The notes under the pieces were generated by a model, which did no database searches, was not told where the DNA came from, and saw only the letters and a program-made list of their open reading frames with translations. 7,264 nt of DNA from Desulfuromonadaceae bacterium GWC2_58_13. Lineage in GTDB: Bacteria; Desulfobacterota; Desulfuromonadia; Desulfuromonadales; Trichloromonadaceae. The stretch lies in assembly GCA_001825565.1 (NCBI GenBank), contig MHXM01000035.1:1-7264 (forward strand). The letters run 5' to 3'. Of the stretch, positions 1-5,904 are shown one piece after another. The translations under genes and the position numbers were made by a program. Position 1 is the stretch's first letter; each line of letters begins with the position of its first letter.

Positions 1-1
1 C

Positions 2-520
2 TTCGGCGGCCCGGCCATTTTTCTCGACCGGTCTGATATCAATACCGATGAAATCATCCCGGCCAAATACCTGACCGAGGTGACCAAGGAAGCCCTCAAA
101 CCCTACATGCTCGAAGACCTCAAGCTGGAAAATTTCGACCCCAGTGGAGAGAAGCTGAAAAACGCCCGGGTGGTGGTCAGCCGCGAGAATTTCGGCTGCG
201 GGTCGTCGCGTGAACATGCTCCGTGGGTGTTCGAGGTCAACGGCGTACACACCATCATCGCCCAGAGCTATGCCCGGATTTTCCGCCAGAATACTTTCAA
301 CGGCGGCATGCTTGCCATCGAGTTGCCCAAGGGGGATCTCGACCGCCTGTTCGCCCTGGAAAAGGTGGGAGTGGTCAACATCAGCGTCGACCTTGAAGGC
401 CAACGAGTAACGGCCACCGCCGGCGGCAAAACCGAGAGCCTCGGTTTCGAAATCAGTCCTTTCGACAAGGCCTTGGTTCAGGCCGGGGGCTGGGTCGAGT
501 TCGCCGACGCCCGCTATTGA
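2..520 (+). CDS. leuD: 3-isopropylmalate dehydratase small subunit (LeuD-like), 5' truncated
   Basis: This is the small swivel-domain subunit of an aconitase-superfamily hydro-lyase. With a large Fe-S subunit (LeuC) it isomerises 2-isopropylmalate to 3-isopropylmalate in leucine synthesis, in the cytoplasm. The frame is open from base 2, so the start lies outside the window; the GTG at 80 is internal, because family motifs precede it. The visible 172 residues begin FGGPAIFLDRSDINTDEIIP, the usual N-terminal signature, followed by KYLTEVT, the region of the substrate-selecting loop. The hallmark FGCGSSREHAPWVF lies around residues 63-76, followed by ARIFRQN and NGGMLAIELP. The length fits a nearly complete family member missing only a few residues. 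Translation ends at TGA 518-520, just before a strong terminator. The loop does not match the LeuD, homoaconitase or other variants I can recall, so a related substrate (citramalate, homocitrate, dimethylmalate) remains possible. The family is certain; the exact substrate is inferred. Confidence 0.85.
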   Translation, partial: FGGPAIFLDRSDINTDEIIPAKYLTEVTKEALKPYMLEDLKLENFDPSGEKLKNARVVVSRENFGCGSSREHAPWVFEVNGVHTIIAQSYARIFRQNTFNGGMLAIELPKGDLDRLFALEKVGVVNISVDLEGQRVTATAGGKTESLGFEISPFDKALVQAGGWVEFADARY

Positions 521-537
521 AATTTTCGTTCATTGAC

Positions 538-582
538 GATTCAGGCCGGAATCGGTGTGACGATTCCGGCCTGAATCTTTTT
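538..582 (+). terminator. Rho-independent terminator after leuD
   Basis: A perfect 17-bp inverted repeat (538-554 and 561-577) encloses a 6-base loop, GTGTGA, and is followed directly by TTTTT (578-582). It begins 17 bases after the leuD stop codon. This is a textbook intrinsic terminator for + strand transcription. Read from the - strand the hairpin is equally strong, but the sequence after it (GTCAATGAACG) has no U run, so it is at best a weak terminator for the convergent cyclase gene. Confidence 0.92.
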
Positions 583-640
583 GCTCCGCCCGCGCGCTGA
601 AAGCGCCTCCGGTGTTTGGGGGCAGCCGGAACGAGTCTGT
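583..640. other. Convergent intergenic spacer, no gene
   Basis: These bases separate the leuD terminator from the stop codon of the convergent cyclase gene. The only structure seen is a small GCGCT-GAA-AGCGC hairpin at 594-606 with no T run on either side. No convincing dedicated terminator for the - strand operon is visible, so that transcript may end at the 538-577 hairpin or by a Rho-dependent route. Confidence 0.5.
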
Positions 641-2755
641 TTATTTGTACTCCATGGAGCAGATACCCTCTCCCTCGGGCAGGAGATTCCCTGTTTTAAT
701 CTGTTCGAGTCGATGAAGGTATAGACGGCATGGCGGGTCCAGCGGAACAAGCTCCAGCCCTTCGTTAAAGGCTTCCTCAGCCGCGAACCAGTCCCCCTGA
801 CGGTAGGCGGCCAATCCCCGCGTGAATAGTGTCGCCAGCGCTTGATGTTGTTTCGTCGACTCCTCCCCTGCGTCCATCAACTCGTAAATTCGAACCGGTT
901 CTTTTCTCCCTTTGACTCGAACCAAGTCAAGTTCCCGCAGCAGAAAACGGTCCGATAACGCGGTTGCCGTCACCTGCGACACGATGATGTCCGTTCCGTA
1001 GACTTTGTTCAATCCTTCCAGGCGCGAAGCCAGATTAACGGCATCACCGATGATGGTATAGTCCATGAATTTGTGACTGCCGAGATTACCGACGGTGACG
1101 GTGCCGGTGTGCAGCCCGATGCCGAGAGCCAGCTCTTGCACTCCGGAGATGTCCTGAGTTTTTTTCAGAAGTTCGAGTTGTTTCCGCATGGCCAAAGCGG
1201 TTTGGGCGGCTTTGCCCGGATGATCGGCCACTTTGGTCGGGGCGCCGAAAAACGCCATGATGGCATCGCCGATCAGTTTGTCGAGGGTTCCTTCGTGGTT
1301 AAAAACCAGCGGGATCATCCGATCGAAGTAGGTATTCAGCAGACGGGTGGTGCCCTGCGGCCCGAGGCGTTCCGACAGCCCGGTAAAATTACGCAGATCG
1401 GAAAACAGGATGGTCACTTCTTCGTGACGTCCATCCAGGGAGAGGTCCTGATCTTCCCGGATCAGTTCGGCGACAATCGCGGGAGAAACGTATTTGCCGA
1501 ACAGCTGCGTGATCTTGGCGGTTTTTCTTCGAAACGTAATCAATTGAAGCAGGGTTCCGGCGATGAATTGGAAACCGAAGGCCGCGGAAACCGGTACCAT
1601 TTCGATCCACAGCAGGTTCTCCGCAAAGGCGACGTGACTTCCGGCAATCGAGGCGAACTCGCCCAGGGCCAGAGCGGTCAGCATTTTGGGCAGGCCGGTG
1701 CCGGGAAAATAAAAGATCAGGCCGATGAGGGATGAGAGGCCAATCAGCATGACGACGGTTGTGGTCGCCGCGGTGCCAATGAAATTTTGTTGCAGAATCG
1801 TTTCCACCGCCTGGGCGTGGCAGGCGACTCCCGGATCTTTTTGGCTCAGAACGTTGCCCACCAGACCGGCGAAAGTGTCCTGATATTGCTTCAACGAGTT
1901 GTCAAACCGGGTGATCGGCGTGGTGAAATAGTCTTTTTCCGTGGCCAGCGTGCTGCCGACGATAACGATTTTTCCCGCCACGCTTCGGGAAGGAAACCGA
2001 TTATTCACCACATCGGCAAAAGACAGGGTCGGAAAGGTATGGTAGGTGCCGGAATAGTTGATGAGAAGTTCCGGATAAGGTAATTGGAGGGTTGGTCCCG
2101 GAGATTCTCCCAAAGTGAAAAATCGTGGGTCGGAAAAATCGACGACGAAATCAATGTTTCGATAAGCCCGGGCCAGTTCGAGAGCAAAAGCCGGCAGCAA
2201 CTGAATGTTGCCGTCGGTCTGGGGTTTGGCATTGAAAAAGCGGATTTTCCTCAGGATTTCATCGTTGTCGGGAGGGAGGTCAATGAACCCGTCACCGATC
2301 ATTCCTTGTTGGAACAGGGACAGCGGAGCGACTTCCGACACGCCTTCCGCAGCGGAAATCCGTGCCAGAATCACGTTGTTGCTGCGTTCGATGGCATCAG
2401 CGAGAAGCCGGTCGAGGCGCGGGTCCCGATCGGGGGACGACAGAACCATATCCAGTCCGACGATTTCGGCGCCGGCTCGATGAAGATTTTCGAGAGCTTG
2501 CGCCAAGTGTTTTCTGGACCAATCCCCCCGGGTCCTTTCCAGTTCCAGGGCGCTTGGTTCATCCATAAGAACCAGGACGATACTTTCGGAGGAGGGCCGA
2601 ACATGGCGCCAGCGGAGGTGGTTATCATAGAGAAAAAAATCGGCGGTTTTGAACCAGCCGCAGAGATACGCCGCGATAACCCCAAGCAGAACGCCGGTCG
2701 TAAGGATGATGGGCCCCGGGAAACGGGCCTTGAGGACCCGACGTCGTAACTTCAT
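641..2755 (-). CDS. CHASE2-domain class III adenylate cyclase with C-terminal TPR-like segment
   Basis: A 704-residue inner-membrane sensor enzyme predicted to make cAMP from ATP. Residues about 15-34 form one membrane helix. A CHASE2 extracytoplasmic sensor follows (about 38-325), with LVLMDEPS, W79-SRKHL, the AEIVGLDMVLSSPD stretch and GKIVIVGST. Three membrane helices follow at about 328-350, 358-380 and 384-407. The cytoplasmic cyclase domain spans about 442-625. Metal-binding D453 (FSDLRNF) and D497 (LIGDAIM), the transition-state pair N574 and R578 (VNLASR), and the purine-selecting K493 (LDKLIGD) and T567 (DYTIIGD) are all present. The Lys/Thr pair points to ATP and to the class IIIb type, whose known members include bicarbonate-stimulated CyaC. 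Residues about 636-672 resemble one TPR helix pair. The start codon directly abuts the stop of the upstream secreted-protein gene, and only a weak Shine-Dalgarno is visible, so translation is probably coupled. The stop is TAA. The product looks intact and active; the signal sensed is unknown. Confidence 0.92.
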   Translation of the reverse strand: MKLRRRVLKARFPGPIILTTGVLLGVIAAYLCGWFKTADFFLYDNHLRWRHVRPSSESIVLVLMDEPSALELERTRGDWSRKHLAQALENLHRAGAEIVGLDMVLSSPDRDPRLDRLLADAIERSNNVILARISAAEGVSEVAPLSLFQQGMIGDGFIDLPPDNDEILRKIRFFNAKPQTDGNIQLLPAFALELARAYRNIDFVVDFSDPRFFTLGESPGPTLQLPYPELLINYSGTYHTFPTLSFADVVNNRFPSRSVAGKIVIVGSTLATEKDYFTTPITRFDNSLKQYQDTFAGLVGNVLSQKDPGVACHAQAVETILQQNFIGTAATTTVVMLIGLSSLIGLIFYFPGTGLPKMLTALALGEFASIAGSHVAFAENLLWIEMVPVSAAFGFQFIAGTLLQLITFRRKTAKITQLFGKYVSPAIVAELIREDQDLSLDGRHEEVTILFSDLRNFTGLSERLGPQGTTRLLNTYFDRMIPLVFNHEGTLDKLIGDAIMAFFGAPTKVADHPGKAAQTALAMRKQLELLKKTQDISGVQELALGIGLHTGTVTVGNLGSHKFMDYTIIGDAVNLASRLEGLNKVYGTDIIVSQVTATALSDRFLLRELDLVRVKGRKEPVRIYELMDAGEESTKQHQALATLFTRGLAAYRQGDWFAAEEAFNEGLELVPLDPPCRLYLHRLEQIKTGNLLPEGEGICSMEYK

Positions 2756-3796
2756 TCAGTCGGGAATCCGAATCGCCAGATGGCAGGGAAGGGCACCTTC
2801 TATTCCGCCTATCGGGCTGGAAACCAGAACGATAACCCGACATTTTTCGAGGATTTTATTGGTCTGCGCGTCGTTCAGAAGCTTTTGCGCGTCGGCTTCG
2901 CTGATGATCAGATTGGTGCGGGAAAGACCTTGCGCCTCCTGAACATCCGTGACAATCAACCGCGGCCGCTGTTTGCGCTTCGGAAAATCATCGGCACAGG
3001 CTTCCGACAGAGAAAGGAATCGCTGGATTTCGGCAAACAGCGCATGGTCCGCATCGAGCCTTGCCTCCAGTTGCGCTTTGGATTCCGAGGTGACGAAGTA
3101 GCGGATCATCCCCTGTTGCAGCAGAGCGTTGGGGTCGACCCGCTCGGGCGAGTAGACTGTTTGGCCGGCGCTGCTGACAATCTTGGGAAGGATCGCCGGC
3201 GCGACGGCGCGTTGTTGGACCAGGTGCCGGGCATCGAGAACCAGCCAGGGAAGATCTTCCGCCTCCGCATCGGGCTGAGCGGACTGGTTGGAAATCGGTT
3301 TCCAGTCGGGCAGGGTGGCGGGGAGTGAAGTAAGCACCCGGGCGGTCAGGCCCTTGACGCCATTGATGGGGGTTTTCTGAACAACTTCGTAGTATGAGCC
3401 CTGACGATCCCGAAGGAGCGAAGATTGATCGGTTTCACTGGTGAGGGTGGCTTTGAGATGAATGATAAACTGTTGATTTCCCAGACTTTGCAGAGTTTGC
3501 CGGTCATCCAGATTGATGCCGGCGGCAATCTTGACGATGTTGCCGGCGGCGAGGATTCCGGCGGCGCGGGAGGTCCGGATTTTTGAGTCGCCATTGTTAT
3601 TCAGGTAGGCACGGCCGACCCCGTAAATGTAACCGTTGCCCCAGTCGATCCAGCCATTGGGAAATCGTTGAATGTAGGGCGGCAGATCCGGTGCTGCCGC
3701 CGTGGCCTGATAAGGCCGCAGGGACAACAGCACCAGGAGGAAGAGGCAGCCGGTGACGATCGATTTTACCGGCAACGTTGGTTTGAAGCGCATCAT
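2756..3796 (-). CDS. Secreted LPP20/FlgT-like protein of unknown function
   Basis: A predicted exported protein of 346 residues. The reading frame is open to 3943, but the ATG at 3796 (followed at once by a second ATG) is preferred. It has GGAAAGGG about 5 bases upstream, lies downstream of a plausible promoter, and starts a clean signal peptide: basic MMRFKPTLPVK, hydrophobic core about 13-26, cleavage likely around ATAAA at 31-35. There is no lipobox Cys at that site. Residues about 45-105 (WIDWGNGYIYGVGRAYL, then an Ala/Ile-rich helix ending IAAGINLD) resemble the LPP20/FlgT N-terminal fold. Residues about 184-234 carry LVLDAR, then AILPKIVSSAGQTVY and a GMIRYFV strand. The end reads ISEADAQKLL, then KCRVIVLVSS. 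I recognise this arrangement from LPP20/FlgT-like envelope proteins by memory of the pattern only, and no enzyme activity is indicated. Its TGA abuts the cyclase ATG, so it probably acts in the envelope together with that sensor. Confidence 0.8.
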   Translation of the reverse strand: MMRFKPTLPVKSIVTGCLFLLVLLSLRPYQATAAAPDLPPYIQRFPNGWIDWGNGYIYGVGRAYLNNNGDSKIRTSRAAGILAAGNIVKIAAGINLDDRQTLQSLGNQQFIIHLKATLTSETDQSSLLRDRQGSYYEVVQKTPINGVKGLTARVLTSLPATLPDWKPISNQSAQPDAEAEDLPWLVLDARHLVQQRAVAPAILPKIVSSAGQTVYSPERVDPNALLQQGMIRYFVTSESKAQLEARLDADHALFAEIQRFLSLSEACADDFPKRKQRPRLIVTDVQEAQGLSRTNLIISEADAQKLLNDAQTNKILEKCRVIVLVSSPIGGIEGALPCHLAIRIPD

Positions 3797-3954
3797 GGCA
3801 GCCCTTTCCGGTCGAATCAGGTGCCTTTCAGATATACCGTGACCACGTGGGCTAAACAAGGAAAATGTTAATGTGTAAATGTAAAAATTTAAGACCATCT
3901 CCAGGGATGAGGTAGCGACGGATAGTTTGACGCCGGGCGGCAATCCCCGACGGT
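3797..3954. other. Intergenic region between aguB and the secreted-protein gene
   Basis: The gap has no convincing gene. Its right part, downstream of aguB, holds only a weak GCCG-CC-CGGC hairpin without a T run. A 10-mer, GGTAGCGACG, occurs at 3911-3920 and again at 3963-3972 inside the aguB 3' end; this is probably chance or a small duplication. The left part is AT-rich and holds the predicted promoter. The open frame that crosses the gap lacks coding character and is not taken as part of the gene. Confidence 0.55.
3831..3859 (-). promoter_or_regulatory. Putative sigma-70 promoter for the secreted protein/cyclase operon
   Basis: Read on the - strand, a TTGTTT -35 box (3859-3854) lies 17 bases upstream of a TATATC -10 box (3836-3831). 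This would start transcription near 3824, about 28 bases before the ATG at 3796. The spacer contains the 8-bp palindrome CCACGTGG (3843-3850), a possible operator. Upstream, 3861-3892 is AT-rich with three ACATT units and could act as an UP element. A second candidate, TTTACA with TTTAGC at 17 bases, overlaps it. Match quality is moderate; this is prediction only. Confidence 0.45.
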
Positions 3955-4839
3955 TTAATCCCGGTAGCGACGCAGCAGGTCGCCGTAAGCGTCGATTCGA
4001 CGGTCGCGCAGGTAGGGCCAGATGCGGCGGACATCTTCACTGCGTTGGCGGTCGATACCGACGACTAAAACCTGTTCCTGGTCATTAGCGGCCACGGTCA
4101 TCAGCTCCCCCTGGCAGCCGGCGACGAAACTGTTGCCCCAGAACCGTGCCCCGGCGCTGGTCCCCGAGGGATCGGCTTCGAAACCGACCCGGTTGACGCT
4201 GATCACCGGGATGCCGTTGGCCACCGCATGGCTGCGCTGAATGGTGATCCAGGCTTCGCGCTGGCGGGTCTGCTCATCCTGATCGTCGCGGGGGTCGTAG
4301 CCGATGGCGGTGGGATAGATAAGCATTTCGGCGCCGGCCATGGCCATCAGTCGGGCCGCTTCCGGGTACCACTGGTCCCAGCAGACCAGCACGCCGAGAC
4401 GGCCGACCGAGGTGTCGATGGGGTTGAAACCGAGGTCGCCGGGAGTGAAATAGAATTTCTCGTAATAGCCGGGATCGTCGGGGATATGCATCTTGCGGTA
4501 AGTGCCGGCGATGCGGCCGTTCGATTCCAGCACCACGGCGGTGTTGTGATAGAGTCCCGGCGCCCGTTTTTCGAACAGCGAGGCGACGATGACGATGCCC
4601 AGTTCCTGGGCCAGGGCGCCGAAGATTTCCGTGACGGGTCCGGGAATCGGTTCGGCCTGATCGAAACAGGCGGTGTCCTCGGTCTGGCAGAAGTAGAGTC
4701 CGCAGTGCAGCTCCTGCAGCACCACCAGGCGGGCCCCCTTGGCCGCGGCTTCGCGGATCCCGCAGAGGCTTCTGGCGATATTCCCTTCGCGATCGTCGCT
4801 GCAGCTTTGCTGCACCAGTCCGACTTTTAACTCTTTCAT
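3955..4839 (-). CDS. aguB: N-carbamoylputrescine amidase
   Basis: A cytoplasmic nitrilase-superfamily enzyme of 294 residues that hydrolyses N-carbamoylputrescine to putrescine, CO2 and ammonia, the last step of the agmatine route. The Glu-Lys-Cys catalytic triad is complete: E43 in LQELHCG, K116 in YRKMHIPDDPGYYEKFYF, and C153 in VCWDQWYPEAAR. The last two motifs are diagnostic for the AguB branch, as is the NGIPVISVNRVG stretch (208-219). The length is typical. The frame is open upstream to 4911, but the ATG at 4839 is chosen because AAAGGAG lies 7 bases before it and MKELKVGLVQQSC is the normal family N-terminus. Its ATG overlaps the aguA TGA as ATGA, so the two genes are co-translated. 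No clear hairpin terminator follows in the 158 bases before the next gene, so some read-through is possible. Confidence 0.96.
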   Translation of the reverse strand: MKELKVGLVQQSCSDDREGNIARSLCGIREAAAKGARLVVLQELHCGLYFCQTEDTACFDQAEPIPGPVTEIFGALAQELGIVIVASLFEKRAPGLYHNTAVVLESNGRIAGTYRKMHIPDDPGYYEKFYFTPGDLGFNPIDTSVGRLGVLVCWDQWYPEAARLMAMAGAEMLIYPTAIGYDPRDDQDEQTRQREAWITIQRSHAVANGIPVISVNRVGFEADPSGTSAGARFWGNSFVAGCQGELMTVAANDQEQVLVVGIDRQRSEDVRRIWPYLRDRRIDAYGDLLRRYRD

Positions 4840-5861
4840 GCCAGTACTCCTTTGGGAATCTGCATGGTCACGCAGTGCAGTGAACCGTGTTGCAGAATCA
4901 GCGGCAGGCAATCGATGCCGATGATTTTCCGCTGGGGAAACGCCTGGCCGATGGTTTCCAGGGCGGCGGCGTCCCCCCGGTCCTGGTAGGTCGGCACCAG
5001 GACGGCTTCATTGATGACGAGAAAGTTGGCGTAGGTGGCCGGTAGCCGCTGACCGCTGTGGTCGAAACGGGCCTTGGGCCAGGGCAGGGGGAGCAGCCGG
5101 TAGCGACGGCCGGCGCCGGTGCGAAAGGCCCGGAGTTCTTTTTCCATGGCGGACAGAGCGGCAAAGTGCTCGTCTCGCGGGTCGTCGCATCGGACGTAGA
5201 CGAGGGTGTCGTCCGGGCACAACCGGGCGAGGGTGTCGATGTGCGAGTCGGTGTCGTCGCCGGCCAGGTAGCCGTTTTCCAACCACAAAAAATGGGTCGA
5301 GCCGAACAGGCGGCCCAGGGTTGCTTCGATTTCCCCGCGCTTCAGATGAGGGTTGCGGTTGGCGTCGAGCAGACATTCGCTGGTGGTGAGCAGGGTTCCC
5401 GCACCGTTGCTTTCGATGCTGCCGCCTTCGAGAACCAGTCCGGGAATACGCACATCAAGTCGTCCGAACACCCCGGATCGGGCCAGGTTGCCGGTAATCC
5501 GATTATCGAAGTTGGCGGCGAATTTCAGGCCCCAACCGTTAAAACCGAAGTCCAGCAGAACCGGGTGGCCATCCTTGATTACCGTGATCGGGCCGAAGTC
5601 CCGGGCCCAGGTATCGTTGGTCGGCATTTGCCGCAGGTCCACCCGCTGCATGTCCACCCCGCCCCTTGCCAGTTGTTGCTGTACCGGAGAGATCTCGGGG
5701 GCGACGATCAACAGCCGTTCGTACCGACTGATTTCTCGGGCGATGTTGACGAAAACCGGTTCGACCACGGCCAGATCGTCGCGCCAGTCGCTGCCGGCGT
5801 GCGGCCAGGCCAGCAGCACGCCATCCTGCTCTTCCCACTCGGCCGGCAAACGTACGTTCAT
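4836..5861 (-). CDS. aguA: Agmatine deiminase
   Basis: A cytoplasmic peptidyl-arginine-deiminase-family enzyme of 341 residues that converts agmatine to N-carbamoylputrescine and ammonia. The N-terminal MNVRLPAEWEEQDGVLLAWP is typical. Catalytic and binding positions are visible: D88 in NDTWARDFGP, E145 in LEGGSIESNG, H207 and D209 in DDTDSHIDT, and the nucleophile C330 in GSLHCVTMQIP near the C-terminus. The length is slightly short compared with plant and Pseudomonas members (about 365-380) and fits the compact bacterial type. The start is supported by AGGA about 7 bases upstream. It overlaps aguB by 4 bases, and together they complete the agmatine-to-putrescine pathway. The arginine decarboxylase that would supply agmatine is not in the window. 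The gene lies 42 bases downstream of the DedA-PAP2 gene, with a palindrome in the gap, and no strong promoter of its own is visible there. Confidence 0.96.
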   Translation of the reverse strand: MNVRLPAEWEEQDGVLLAWPHAGSDWRDDLAVVEPVFVNIAREISRYERLLIVAPEISPVQQQLARGGVDMQRVDLRQMPTNDTWARDFGPITVIKDGHPVLLDFGFNGWGLKFAANFDNRITGNLARSGVFGRLDVRIPGLVLEGGSIESNGAGTLLTTSECLLDANRNPHLKRGEIEATLGRLFGSTHFLWLENGYLAGDDTDSHIDTLARLCPDDTLVYVRCDDPRDEHFAALSAMEKELRAFRTGAGRRYRLLPLPWPKARFDHSGQRLPATYANFLVINEAVLVPTYQDRGDAAALETIGQAFPQRKIIGIDCLPLILQHGSLHCVTMQIPKGVLA

Positions 5862-5888
5862 ATTCTAATCCTGAAAAGTTGGGAGTCC

Positions 5889-5904
5889 GGATGCGCGCGC
5901 ATCC
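5889..5904. repeat. Perfect 16-bp GC-rich palindrome between the DedA-PAP2 gene and aguA
   Basis: GGATGCGCGCGCATCC is its own reverse complement. It touches the last base of the DedA-PAP2 stop codon and ends 27 bases before the aguA ATG. As RNA it could fold into a 6-bp stem with a GCGC loop, but no U run follows, so it is not a standard terminator. It could be an operator, an mRNA processing or stability hairpin, or chance. Confidence 0.6.

Noticed and set aside
1073..2749. Several + strand open frames of about 100-220 codons opposite the cyclase gene.
   Set aside because: The - strand frame has an unbroken CHASE2 and cyclase domain with all catalytic residues; the opposite frames show no domain and no ribosome binding site.
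3797..3943. A 49-codon upstream extension of the secreted protein.
   Set aside because: It would bury the signal peptide inside the protein, includes the predicted promoter, and lacks a good ribosome binding site, whereas the ATG at 3796 has one.
4840..4911. A 24-codon upstream extension of aguB into the aguA coding end.
   Set aside because: The ATG at 4839 has a near-perfect AAAGGAG and gives the usual family N-terminus with an ATGA overlap.
3911..5108. The 10-mer GGTAGCGACG repeated at 3911, 3963 and 5099.
   Set aside because: Two copies encode RYR in unrelated proteins, and the spacing is irregular; no array or flanking similarity supports a functional repeat.
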